A DNA stretch of 50,791 nucleotides, taken from NCBI GenBank assembly GCA_034437215.1, contig DAOTVC010000117.1, forward strand, positions 1 through 50,791. Direction: 5' to 3'. The notes beneath the pieces are model-generated. The model was given only the letters and a program-made list of their open reading frames with translations. It was not told the origin of the DNA and made no database searches. Below are positions 31,794-41,113 of this stretch, piece by piece. Origin of the DNA: DAOTVC01 sp034437215 (GTDB taxonomy: Bacteria; Chloroflexota; Anaerolineae; B4-G1; SLSP01). The position numbers and the translations under genes were made by a program. Each line of letters opens with the position of its first letter. Within the stretch, counting starts at the first letter, position 1.

Positions 31794-32974
31794 AGAGGCT
31801 GGTATTTCTCGGCTGGGTGCTGGTGCTGGTTCTCGTTCTACTCACAGGCTGCCAGACATCCGAGGAGGAGCCCTTCGTGGGAGCCACAGCGAGCGGGGCC
31901 CTCGATAAGGAGGCGGCAGGCGACCAGCTCGTCTTCAATATCGAGGTCACAGAAGAGGGCGATCCCGTCGGCATCGACTTCCGCGGGGTGCTGACGGAGG
32001 GGAGCGTCAAGCTGCAGCTCGTTGACGCCGATGGGGAGCTCTATCGCGAGTGGGAGTTCGAAGAGATTGGCCCCTTCTCCCTGAACACCACCCTCTTCCC
32101 GCCGCCCGGCACCTACCGCTACGGCATGGCCTGGGAGGGTCCCGTACAGCTGGCCCAGTACAGCATCGCCTGGAAGCCCTTCCCCATCGAGGTGGCGGAG
32201 GTCCGCCCCATCGCGCTGCTCACCGGTGTGGGGATGGTGCTCGTGGCTCTCGGCTATATCGTTTACGCCCTCGTGCGCAAGTTAGGGCTCGCCTACCTGG
32301 GGCTGGGCGCCCTCGCCTGGGGACTGACCGTGGCCCTGAAGTTCGCGTGGGCCATCCCCCTGAATGCCCCCCTCTACAACGCGCTGACGGGCGCGCTGCC
32401 CGAGCGGTTTGCCAACCTCATCTTCTATGTCTACGTGGGCGCCCTCACGGGCGTCTTCGAAGGAGCGATCACCTGGCTGGTGCTGCGCTACACGAGCCTC
32501 GGTCGGGTACGCTGGGGGCGGGCGTTGGCCTTCGGTATCGGCTTCGGCGCCTTCGAGGCGCTGATCCTCGGTCTCAGCAGCCTGGGCAGCGTTCTCGTGG
32601 CCCTCACCGCTCCAGAGAGCCTGCCCCCTACGACCTTGGAGCAGATCGCCCAGCTCAACGACGTCCTCTTCGGACTCGCCCCCGTCTGGGAGCGCTTCTT
32701 CACCGTCCTCGTCCACGTCTTCGCCAACGTCCTCCTCTTCTATGGCGCGGTGAAGCGGGACGCCCGCTGGTTCTGGCTCTCCTTTGCCTACAAGACGGGC
32801 ATCGACGCCGTCGCCGCCGTCGCGCAGCTGCAGGGACTCGCCACACCGGAGAGTATCTGGATCATCGAGGCCATCGTCGCCCTGTGGGGCATCGCCGGTT
32901 GGTTCGGCACGCGCTGGGTGGCGACCCGCTACCCGGCCCTGCCTGCGGAGCCGGACGTCCAACCTGAACCGTAG
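31790..32974 (+). CDS. Membrane lipoprotein with YhfC-like intramembrane domain
   Basis: A 394-residue protein with a GTG start overlapping the dehydrogenase stop by 4 bp. The N-terminus VKRLVFLGWVLVLVLVLLTGC is a lipoprotein signal with lipobox LLTGC. It is followed by a beta-sandwich of about 110 residues (resembling a GOLD-type domain: LVFNIEVTEEGDPVGIDF ... PPPGTYRYGMAW). Then come about seven membrane helices resembling the YhfC/CPBP-like putative intramembrane protease family, with GVFEGAITWLVLRY, FGIGFGAFEALILG and ERFFTVLVHVFANVLL. The family usually has His in the FG-x-GHGG-x-EA motif; here it is Phe, so protease activity is doubtful. It ends just before a hairpin at 33022-33054. Confidence 0.75.
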   Translation: MKRLVFLGWVLVLVLVLLTGCQTSEEEPFVGATASGALDKEAAGDQLVFNIEVTEEGDPVGIDFRGVLTEGSVKLQLVDADGELYREWEFEEIGPFSLNTTLFPPPGTYRYGMAWEGPVQLAQYSIAWKPFPIEVAEVRPIALLTGVGMVLVALGYIVYALVRKLGLAYLGLGALAWGLTVALKFAWAIPLNAPLYNALTGALPERFANLIFYVYVGALTGVFEGAITWLVLRYTSLGRVRWGRALAFGIGFGAFEALILGLSSLGSVLVALTAPESLPPTTLEQIAQLNDVLFGLAPVWERFFTVLVHVFANVLLFYGAVKRDARWFWLSFAYKTGIDAVAAVAQLQGLATPESIWIIEAIVALWGIAGWFGTRWVATRYPALPAEPDVQPEP

Positions 32975-33021
32975 ATCTAAGCCGAGCCCGGCCCGCGCCT
33001 GTGTCTACACGCTCTGTTACA

Positions 33022-33054
33022 AGACCTCCGATTTCTTGAAGAAATCGGAGGTCT
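33022..33054. terminator. Hairpin between convergent genes
   Basis: A 15-bp perfect stem, AGACCTCCGATTTCT with its inverted copy, around loop TGA. It serves the plus-strand operon and the minus-strand acetyltransferase gene, which ends four bases away. There is no U-tract in either direction. Confidence 0.65.
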
Positions 33055-33057
33055 GCG

Positions 33058-33603
33058 TTACGCGTTGCGCTCTCCTTCTACTCCAGGTCGGGCGATGACA
33101 TAGACCCAGTAGGGCCTGCCGTAACGCTCGATCTCCTCGTGCAAGGTCATTCCCACCTTCTCAGCCACCCGGCGCGAGGCCTGATTGCCCACGCGGATGA
33201 GGCTGATAAGCCGGGTCAGTTCCAGCGTCCCGAAGGCGAACTCGCGCACGGCGCTCGCCGCCTCCGTCGCCAACCCCTGATTCCAGTAGTCGCTGCGGAA
33301 GTCGTAGCCCAGCTCCGTCTCTCGCTCCCCTTCGACCTCCATGTGCTCCAGACCACAGTCTCCAATGAACTCCCCGTTGCTCTTGAGGATGACGGCGAAG
33401 AGACCGTAGCCGTAGCGCTCCTGGTGCTCCAGATTCCCCGCAAGCCACCGCTCCATCTGGGCGCGGTCGAAGAGCTCGCCTCCGAAAGAGGCCATCACCT
33501 GCGGATCGGTAAAGATGCGAAGAAGATCGTCGATGTCCTCGGGGCGCATCCTGCGCAGAAAAAGGCGGTCGGTCTCCAGAACCAGATCGTGTTTGATGTA
33601 CAT
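33058..33603 (-). CDS. GNAT family N-acetyltransferase (RimJ/RimL-like)
   Basis: A 181-residue acetyl-CoA-dependent acetyltransferase. LETDRLFLRRMRPEDIDDLL opens the domain, as in RimJ/RimL proteins. FIGDCGLEHMEVEGERETELGY is the central strand pair, and SDYWNQGLATEAASAVREFA holds the acetyl-CoA pyrophosphate loop (Q-G-L-A). Then come VGNQASRRVAEKVGM and a C-terminal aromatic strand. RimJ-like enzymes acetylate protein N-termini or small amines. The start at 33603 is preceded by AAGGAG 12 bases away and by AAGGAC closer, so it is probable rather than certain; a longer frame to 33660 has no homology. Confidence 0.88.
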   Translation of the reverse strand: MYIKHDLVLETDRLFLRRMRPEDIDDLLRIFTDPQVMASFGGELFDRAQMERWLAGNLEHQERYGYGLFAVILKSNGEFIGDCGLEHMEVEGERETELGYDFRSDYWNQGLATEAASAVREFAFGTLELTRLISLIRVGNQASRRVAEKVGMTLHEEIERYGRPYWVYVIARPGVEGERNA

Positions 33604-33704
33604 CTGTCCTTCGTGCTCCTTGAGATGATAGTAGATGATGAACGTCGCTGAGTATACCACAGGGACGCCAAATAGCGGCTACTTATCTGCATGGATCGCC
33701 AGGG

Positions 33705-33736
33705 CAGTGAGGGGGTCTAGAAAGACCCCCTCACTG
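33705..33736 (-). terminator. Hairpin after alpha-2-macroglobulin gene
   Basis: A 14-bp perfect stem CAGTGAGGGGGTCT with its inverted copy around tetraloop AGAA, 36 bases past the stop codon. The U-tract is missing. Confidence 0.65.
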
Positions 33737-33771
33737 AGTAAGCTACGAAGGCGAGGAGCGGGCGGGCCAGT

Positions 33772-36700
33772 TCACTCCGTCACGGTGATGATCGTGGGCG
33801 TCTGCGTCCCCGCCACGTCGGGGTTGTAGTAGTCGTAGGCCTGCGAGGCGGGGATCTGTGCCTTGACGGGGAAGCGCGCCCGCAGCTGGTAGCCGAAGGT
33901 CAGGGGCTCGCCGTACTCCAGATCCGCCAGATAGACGAGCAGCTGCCGGCCCGTAGTCTCGAACCTCTTCACCCGCCCGCCGGGGTAGTCCTCCGGCAGG
34001 TCGAGGTCGTGGTTGACCCGCCCCTGCAGCGCCTCGGTCAGGGCGGTGAAGCCCGGGGGCGTCCCCAGGTCCACCAGCGCCCACTCGACGCTGCACCCCT
34101 CCTCCTTGAGGGCCACGGTCACCTCCACCTCGACGACGTCGTCGACGGCGAGATCCGTCCGGTCGTAGACCACATCGATCTCCAGGAGATCGTCCTGCAG
34201 CATCGTCTCGGGTAGCTCCGACCAGGGGAGGTAGTAGACGGCGGTGATCTGGGCCATCAACTGCCCCTCACCCGCGACCTCCAGAGCCACCTCGTGGGTA
34301 CCGGGCGTGACGTCGTCGAAGGTCAGCAGGTGGACGACGTCATAGGTCTCGGGCGTCACCTCGACGGCCCGCTCCCGCCCGCCGTCGAAGGTGACGGTCA
34401 CGGTGGCGTTCGTCCGCTCCGCCCCAACGGTCACCGACTTCAGCAGCGCCTTGAGGGCCAGGATCGTAGCCTGGGTGGAGTACCAGGTCCCCTGCGGGTC
34501 CTTCTGCTGGATGAGGTAGTTGAGCGCCTTGTTTGCCAGGTCGGGGTGCGCGTCGGCGCTGAGGAAGGCGTAGGCCGCGAGCGCCGTCGTCTCCAGCGAG
34601 CCCGTCAGCCCCTGCGAGCCCATCATCGTGGCGACCTCGCTCGCCCAGAAGGCGACCTCCCCATCCACCTGCGCCATGTCCGCCAGCCGGTCCAGCGTCT
34701 GGGCGGTGAAGTCGCCCTCCGGGTCGGCGGCGACCAGGACGTTGGCGACGAGGGCCAGGGCGTAGGGATCGTCCATCTCGTGGGCGTGCTCGCGCACGTA
34801 GGCCAGGCCCTGCTGCACACCCGGCTCGTCCCCGTAACCGGCGTGGACGAGGGACCAGGTCACGTAGGCGGTCACCGGCACCCGGGCGTTCCCCAGGTTG
34901 GACCAGGACTGCTCGTGGACCAGCCCCTGATCGTTCTCCCAGGAGCCGTCCTCGTTCTGCTGTACCAGCAGCCAGCGTGCCGCCCGATCCACGAAGTTCT
35001 CGTCGACGGGGAAGACGCCGGCCATGTCGGTGAACTCCATGAGACCGTAGGCGGTGAGCATCCGGTCGGCAGGCGCATCGCCGAAGAGGCTGAAGCCGCC
35101 CCCGGGCACCTCGAAGGTCGTCAAGCGCTGGTAGCCCAGGTTGATGTACTGCTCGGCCTTCATCTGGATCTCGGGCGTCGTCTGCTCCGTCGTCGCCATG
35201 TAGTCGAGGACCAGGACGTTGGGGTAGGTGACGCTGCTCGTCTGCTCGAAGCAGCCGTAGGGCATCTGGAGGATAGCGTCCATCCCCTCCACCACCTGGC
35301 TCACGATCCCCGGATAGACCTTGACGGCGATACGGGCCGTGCCGGGCACGATCGCCTCAGGAATCTCCACCGTCTGCGCGATGCTCTCCTCCAGTCGCCC
35401 GCTCCAGGAGAGCTCCAGCTTCTTCCCGTCGGGCACGATGATGACGTCGTGGGTGGCGGTGGTGGCGTCACTCATCTGCTCCCCGTAGGCCCAGACGGTG
35501 GGGCGGAAGCGCCCCTGGGCCGCCGTCACCCGGATGGGGAAGCGCACCACGGTGACGTCTCCGGCCCCGATCTCCAGCGTCTGCTCGGCCTCGCCCAGCA
35601 GTTCGAACCAGGGCTCCTCCTCCAGCACCAGCCGCACGGACTGAGGCTGTTCCAGGTAGTTGTAGACGGCGACGGGCAGGGAGACCTCGTCGTTCTGGGT
35701 CAGGGCGTAGGGGAGATCGAAGTCGACGAAGAAGTCCTGGAAGACCCGCAGGCCGAAGGTCCCGGTACCCAGCTGCCCTTCCTGGGAATGGGCCAGCGCC
35801 GTCAGCCGCCAGGTGGTGATGTTGTCGTAGAGGGGTAGGTCGAGGTGGAGGGTGCCGTCCCCCTCGGTGACCAGCTCCGGCAGCCAGGCCATCGTCTCCC
35901 CGAAGAGCTGGCGCAGCCGCGGCGGCTCGGGTGCCGAACCGGTCTCGTTCTTGGCGCCGGGAGCCAGGGCCTCGTTGGAGGCATCCAGCTCTTCTTCTGA
36001 GACCTCACCCACAAAGAGAGGCGCCGGCTCCATCGCGCCGTCACCGGCTGCCCAGACCATCTCACCATCCTCCATGCCGCGCAGCGCTCCGCCGCCGGCA
36101 GTCGCTGCAACGGACATATTGCCGGCCCCGACAAAGAGGGCCAGCACCGGAGCGGCGAGGGCCAGGCCCACGAGGGCGAAGCTGCCCAGTGCGGCCCAGG
36201 AGTGGCGCTGCCAGAGCTCCCCGGCGGCCCAGACGAGAAAGGCTGCTGGGGCCAGAAGGAGGGCCGCGATCAGGGGTATCGCCACCCATTCCGGTGGGGA
36301 GATGCTCGAAGTCTCTCCAGCGAAGAGCAGCAGCGGCAGAGCGAGGAGATAGAGCAGCAGCAGGAGCAGGCCCAGGCCCCGGCCCCACTCCCGCTTGATC
36401 ACGGAGCGGACGGCGAAGGTGAGGAAGGCGACCAGACCCAGGAAGGCCCACAGCGCCACGATGCCCGGACCGAGATCGCTGTAGGCCAGAGCTTCGATCA
36501 GATAGCCTACGCGGTCCAGCGGACCGGTCACCCAGCCGGGCGCGGGGATCACGAAGAGGAGCACGACGAGCAGGAGCACCAGACCCAGACCCAGGGCGAG
36601 GCTCCGTCCCAGGACCCGCTCCCGGCGGAGCAGAACGACGACGACGCCCGCCAACGCGAGGGGCAGCAGCGGCACGAGGACGAGCATAATCCAGGTCACC

Positions 36701-38733
36701 CTCCCGGCGATGGCACCCTGGCGCTCACGGAGCGCCTGCTCCTTCACCTGGCGGGTGTTGAGGGCCAGGGAGTGACCGCCACCGGTGGAAGTGCCCGCCA
36801 GGCTCGCCTGTGCGGCCTGCGCCTGCGCCTCCTCCACGGGGATGACGTCGGGTTCGCTCTCCAGCAGCTCCGTCCAGGTGAAGCCGTGGAGATCGTACTT
36901 GGGATCGAGGAGCTCCTTCTCCAACAGGAAGTAGAGCTTGAGGAAGCCGGGATCCTGCTCCTGCAGGGCGTAGACCGACTCGTCCACCGCCGCCAGCCCC
37001 AGCACGGCCGCCACGCCCCTGCCCGCGGTATCGGTGACGGCGAAGTCCAGCCCCGCTGTCTCACCGGGGAGGTAGAGCTCCTTGTCGGCCTCCATGGTGA
37101 GGGCGAGGTCCTGGGGCGCGTCAACGACGACGATGCGGGTGTCCCGCTGGATCTCCCCCCACTGGCTGATGGTGTAGCCGTGGAGCTCGAGGGTGCCGTA
37201 GAGGTCGGGCGTCAGGTCGATTGCCACCCGGGCGTGCCCATCCTCGGGATCGAGGGCGCGCGTGGAGACCGTCTGCCCCTCGCGGATGATGTCGAGGTAG
37301 AGGGAGCCGGTACCGACGGGGCTGAAGAGGTCGACGTGCAGCGTCTCGCCCACGCGGGCGACGGCCCGCTCGGGGCGCAGGAGGATCGGGCTGTAACCCA
37401 GGGGCTCGAAGTAGATGAAGCGCTCTGCCTCGTGCCCCTGCGCGTCGCGGGCGCTGATCTGTACCTCCTGCCAGCTCTGGTTGGGGGTGAAGCGCCACTC
37501 CGCCAGCCCGTACTCGCCGCTCTCCACGCTGTAGGTCTGCCCCTCGGCCCAGATGGTCATCTCGGCGGGAACGGGGGTGCCGTCGGGCGCAGCGGTCACG
37601 ACGTAGACGATGTTCTCCACGCCGGGCACCAGGTCACCGCTCTCGGGCACGGCGTCGATGAGGATACGCTGCCGGGCCACCGGAAGGCGCAGATGGATGC
37701 GCTCGGTGTGCTCGGCGCCGTCGGTCACCGCCACCTCGACGATAAAGGTCGCCACCTGCTCCTCCAGCCCGCCCCCAACCAGGTAGTCGGGCACCTGGAA
37801 GGTGAAGTCGTAGCGCCCCTCGGCGTCGGTCTCCCCCTCGATGCGGAAGACCTCGTTGAGCTGCACGTCGAAGGTGTAGCCGGTGAGGATCACCGTCCCC
37901 TGCTCCACCGCCTTGCCGAAGAAGTAGCGGGCGTCGACGGCGCCGCTGACCTCCTCACCGGGCAGGTAGAAGTCCCGGTCGGTGGTGGCCTCCACCTTGA
38001 ACTTGGGAAGGACGTAGTGCTTGACGACGACGGTGGTCTCGGAGGCGGTGTTCCTCATCTGCGCCTCGATCTTGTAGTTCCCGGCGTTGACCTCGTTCGC
38101 CAGCTGGAAGTCCGCCGCGGTGACGCCGTACTCCGAGGTCGTCAGAGTGCGGCGGAAGACCTTGTTCCCGGCGGCGTCGGTGACGGAGAGTTCCAGAGCC
38201 TGATCGCCCACCGGGACGCGGTCGAAGCTGCTCAGCACCAGGGCGCGGATGTGGATCACCTGCCCCGGCTGGTAGATGGGCTTGTCGGTCGTGATAAGGA
38301 TCTTGTAGTCCCGCTCGATGGTGACCTCGCGGGCCACCTCGTCCTCACCCTGCTCGGACTGCGTTTCGACGACGAGGGTGCTGGCGGTATCGGCATCTGC
38401 GGGGACGGTGAAGGAGACGTCGGCGGTGCCCAGCTCGTCGGTGGTGCCCTCGAAGAGGGTCACGGTCTCTCCCCCGGCCTGGGGCTTGAGGGCGACGCGG
38501 ACGTCGGCGCCGGGGATGGGAGCCGCATCCCCCACCTCACGGACGACGACACGCAGCGCAGCCTTGCTGCCGGGCGCGAAGCGCGTCTGTCCGTAGATGA
38601 GGGTCTCCTGCGTCGGGGAGCGCTCGGGCAGACGGGCGGCGTAGAGGGCAGCAGCGAAGCTCCCCCCGACCACAAACACGGATAACACCAGAAGGGCAAC
38701 TAGGGCCCAGAACCAGGGGTGCTTCTTCATCAT
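33772..38733 (-). CDS. Alpha-2-macroglobulin family protein with internal membrane domain
   Basis: A 1653-residue surface protein. An N-terminal anchor helix (about 7-30) leads into a macroglobulin MG region with TTDKPIYQPGQVIHIRA (near 154) and further MG repeats, then the bait-region-domain-like segment AAVDESVYALQEQDPGF (near 588). Next comes a block of six predicted membrane helices (about 678-872), then the A2M domain (GETMAWLPELVTEGDG, near 948) and the thioester domain with YGCFEQTSS (Cys near 1161; C-x-E-Q), and a C-terminal receptor-binding-like part. Bacterial A2Ms trap proteases by covalent thioester capture, often beside a PBP1C peptidoglycan enzyme, which is absent here. The start at 38733 follows GAGGAGG. 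The internal membrane block is unusual. Confidence 0.92.
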   Translation of the reverse strand: MMKKHPWFWALVALLVLSVFVVGGSFAAALYAARLPERSPTQETLIYGQTRFAPGSKAALRVVVREVGDAAPIPGADVRVALKPQAGGETVTLFEGTTDELGTADVSFTVPADADTASTLVVETQSEQGEDEVAREVTIERDYKILITTDKPIYQPGQVIHIRALVLSSFDRVPVGDQALELSVTDAAGNKVFRRTLTTSEYGVTAADFQLANEVNAGNYKIEAQMRNTASETTVVVKHYVLPKFKVEATTDRDFYLPGEEVSGAVDARYFFGKAVEQGTVILTGYTFDVQLNEVFRIEGETDAEGRYDFTFQVPDYLVGGGLEEQVATFIVEVAVTDGAEHTERIHLRLPVARQRILIDAVPESGDLVPGVENIVYVVTAAPDGTPVPAEMTIWAEGQTYSVESGEYGLAEWRFTPNQSWQEVQISARDAQGHEAERFIYFEPLGYSPILLRPERAVARVGETLHVDLFSPVGTGSLYLDIIREGQTVSTRALDPEDGHARVAIDLTPDLYGTLELHGYTISQWGEIQRDTRIVVVDAPQDLALTMEADKELYLPGETAGLDFAVTDTAGRGVAAVLGLAAVDESVYALQEQDPGFLKLYFLLEKELLDPKYDLHGFTWTELLESEPDVIPVEEAQAQAAQASLAGTSTGGGHSLALNTRQVKEQALRERQGAIAGRVTWIMLVLVPLLPLALAGVVVVLLRRERVLGRSLALGLGLVLLLVVLLFVIPAPGWVTGPLDRVGYLIEALAYSDLGPGIVALWAFLGLVAFLTFAVRSVIKREWGRGLGLLLLLLYLLALPLLLFAGETSSISPPEWVAIPLIAALLLAPAAFLVWAAGELWQRHSWAALGSFALVGLALAAPVLALFVGAGNMSVAATAGGGALRGMEDGEMVWAAGDGAMEPAPLFVGEVSEEELDASNEALAPGAKNETGSAPEPPRLRQLFGETMAWLPELVTEGDGTLHLDLPLYDNITTWRLTALAHSQEGQLGTGTFGLRVFQDFFVDFDLPYALTQNDEVSLPVAVYNYLEQPQSVRLVLEEEPWFELLGEAEQTLEIGAGDVTVVRFPIRVTAAQGRFRPTVWAYGEQMSDATTATHDVIIVPDGKKLELSWSGRLEESIAQTVEIPEAIVPGTARIAVKVYPGIVSQVVEGMDAILQMPYGCFEQTSSVTYPNVLVLDYMATTEQTTPEIQMKAEQYINLGYQRLTTFEVPGGGFSLFGDAPADRMLTAYGLMEFTDMAGVFPVDENFVDRAARWLLVQQNEDGSWENDQGLVHEQSWSNLGNARVPVTAYVTWSLVHAGYGDEPGVQQGLAYVREHAHEMDDPYALALVANVLVAADPEGDFTAQTLDRLADMAQVDGEVAFWASEVATMMGSQGLTGSLETTALAAYAFLSADAHPDLANKALNYLIQQKDPQGTWYSTQATILALKALLKSVTVGAERTNATVTVTFDGGRERAVEVTPETYDVVHLLTFDDVTPGTHEVALEVAGEGQLMAQITAVYYLPWSELPETMLQDDLLEIDVVYDRTDLAVDDVVEVEVTVALKEEGCSVEWALVDLGTPPGFTALTEALQGRVNHDLDLPEDYPGGRVKRFETTGRQLLVYLADLEYGEPLTFGYQLRARFPVKAQIPASQAYDYYNPDVAGTQTPTIITVTE

Positions 38734-38927
38734 CTCCTCCTCAATGCAGAGCTCTGTGGGCTTCATACAGCAGTGACATGCAGCGGACAGCGGAAAAGTT
38801 CACTACTTTATAACGTCGGTAGGGACAGGAGAGTTCCGCCCGATCAAATGTAGCCCCCTTCACTCGAAGATCAAGCGCTTGCAGATGGCTGTTGTGCAAC
38901 CCCGTTGGACGCTATACCGACGGCGTC

Positions 38928-38956
38928 TTGACGGAAAGCCAAAACGCCGTGATAAT
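38928..38956 (+). promoter_or_regulatory. Probable promoter of the GT-C-like gene
   Basis: TTGACG (38928-38933), 17 bp, GATAAT (38951-38956). The 375-bp gap 38734-39108 otherwise has a small GC-rich hairpin (39021-39039), a run of coding potential of 77 codons (38879-39112) that I judge unreal, and on the minus strand a TATAAA that could be the -10 box of the macroglobulin gene. Confidence 0.5.
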
Positions 38957-39108
38957 GCGCTACCGATAGCCATGAGAAGAGCCCTCGACGCACTCAGAAA
39001 ATATAACTACGATCGGAGGACTCGGGGCGTCTGCCCGAGGGGGTCTTCACCGCCGCACGGTTGGCGCTCCCGCCTCTGCCCGGCGCACAGGCGTAGCGCG
39101 AAGGTAAG

Positions 39109-41105
39109 GTGACGCTATCGTCCCCCCATCGAGAGATCCCAGACGCTCTACAGCGCGTCACGACAGTATCACGCACCTGGGCCTGCTGGTCATCCTCCTG
39201 GCTACGGCGCTCTTCTATGCCCCCTCCCTGGACTTCGGCTTCATCTGGGACGATCCCCTCTGGTACGGGCGCGTTGCGGATCGGTCCATCTGGGAGGTGC
39301 TGGGCCCGAACCCCACCTATCAATTTTTTCGTCCGGGTACCCTCCTCATCAACTGCCTCTTCGCACGCCCCGACGGCACCTTTCCGGCAGTACAGATGCA
39401 CGCCTTTCAGGTCGCGGTACACCTCCTCAACGTCGCCCTCGCCGCACGCCTGATATGGGAGCTGGGGTTGAAGCGGGAGGCCCTCCTGACAGCGACGGCC
39501 CTCTTCGCCCTCTACCCCCTCCAGCACCAGGCCATCGCTTGGACGGCCCCCCAGCAGCCCTGGGTCCTCTTCTGTATGCTGGCGACGGCCCACCTCTACC
39601 TCCACGCCCGCCGGCGTCGCAGCCACACTCTGCTGATCGCCTCGGTGTCGCTCTACGTCCTCGCCCTGACCATTCAGGAGAGCGCCGTCCAGTTCCTGCC
39701 CTTCGTCCTCCTGCTGGAAATCCACTGCGTGGGGCGACGCCGGCAACGAATCTGGCAGCAGCCCGCCCCCTCCCTCTTTGCCACGGCAGCACTGGGCTAC
39801 CTCGTCCTCTGGTACCTGATGCCCAAAGCGGCACACATCCGGAGCGTGAACTTCCAGGCGGAGACGGGTCTCTACCTCCTGCAGGGGCTGGCCTTCCCGC
39901 TGCTGGGGCGGATCTCAGGCGACGCCCGTGCGCTGGCAAGCTGGGTCTTGCCCCTGGAGATCCTGGCCCTGGCGTGGCTTGTCGTGGCCCTGCTCCACCA
40001 GCAGCGCGGCAAGCTGCTCTTCTGGGGGCTGATCTGGTTCTTCGCGCAGCTTCTCTCGACGTGGGCGGGGCTGGACTACAGCTACGTGAGCCTCTCCTCC
40101 CGCACCTTCTACCTGGGGAGCTTCGGCGCCGCCCTCCTCTGGACCGCAGCCCTCCTGCCCGCCCCGGAGCGCAGCTCAACCCTGCGACGCCGGCTGGGTG
40201 CCCTCGCCGCCGCGCTGATCCTCCTGCAGAGCGGGCTGATGATCGACCGCTTCAACAGCCTCTACGACGACGGCACGGGACTGCTCGGTCACCTCGTCGA
40301 CCAGCTTGCGGAGAGCGATGAGAAGAGCGAGCTCCTCTTCGTCAACTTCCCCGACCGCTACGTCCCCCGCGAGGCCCCCTACCCCCTGGGCTACTGGGGG
40401 CTGACCCTCGCCCCCGCGGCGGTCCATCTGGAGGACTTCGGAAAGTTGGTCCACGGACACACGCCGCAGACCTCCAGCCTGGCGCTCCCCACCATCAGCC
40501 ATAGCGGGCGGGAGGAGAGCATCTACGAGGTGAACATGCGGGGTATCGAGATCCACGAGCTCCAACTCTACGACGCCATGCTCCGCGCCGACGCCACCTA
40601 CCTCACGGAGTACGAGCGCGACGGCAGCATGACACTTCTCTGGGCCGGGGAGGTCCGACAGGAGAGCCGGGCGCTCTGCCCGCGGGCGCTCTGCCCACCC
40701 ACCCTCGTCCGCTTCGGCGAGGTCGCGGCGCTCCTGAGGGCGGAGCCCCAGTTCGCCGAGGGACGAGTCGAAGTCTACCTGCAGTGGTACGCCCTGGGTC
40801 CGGGAACGGCGGAGGACAGCCTCTTCATCACCCTCTCGCCCCTGGGAGATCCCCAGCCCCGGGCGGAGAGCAGCGGCTCCCCGGCCCGCGGGCTGCTGCC
40901 CTTCTGGGTGTGGGAGCAGGGGGACGTGATCGAGGAGCTGCGCACTCTGACACCTGCGGAAGAGCACCTTCCGGTGGGCGACTACGATGTTATTATAGGA
41001 ATCGTCAACTGGGAGACCTTGGAACGCCTCCCGGCTTATCTACCCGACGGCACCCGCCTGCCCGGCGACGTCTTCTGGATCGGTACCGTGAGGATAGAGG
41101 AATAG
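39109..41105 (+). CDS. GT-C-like membrane glycosyltransferase, apparent frameshift near the N-terminus
   Basis: A multi-helix membrane protein of about 665 residues. The body is open from just after a TAA at 39105 to 41105 and starts RHDSITHLGLLVILLATALF, then FGFIWDDPLWY, the acidic loop after helix 1 typical of GT-C (dolichyl- or polyprenyl-phosphate-sugar) transferases and TMTC-like proteins. About nine to ten helices follow, with a soluble C-terminal beta-rich domain. In this frame no ATG, GTG or TTG exists before 39297. A GTG with AAGG just upstream (39109) is in the next frame and would join the body perfectly if the C6 tract at 39122-39127 had one more C. The shorter 39297 start would cut the first helix and the acidic motif. 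Substrate unknown. Confidence 0.75.
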
Positions 41106-41113
41106 GAGTCAAG

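Noticed and set aside
34294..35838. 514-codon open frame antisense to the thioester half of the macroglobulin gene
   Set aside because: No recognisable domain; arises from codon bias on the coding strand.
36202..38685. 827-codon open frame antisense to the alpha-2-macroglobulin gene
   Set aside because: It mirrors the high-GC third-position bias of the real gene, lacks a ribosome site and domain similarity, and contains low-complexity Gly/Val/Asp-rich translation.
38879..39112. 77-codon frame before the GT-C-like gene
   Set aside because: No ribosome site, no family similarity, and it overlaps the proposed promoter of the next gene.
39297..41105. GTG at 39297 as the real start of the GT-C-like protein
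   Set aside because: It would remove the first membrane helix and the acidic IWDDP loop, which are encoded in the same frame directly upstream and are characteristic of the family.
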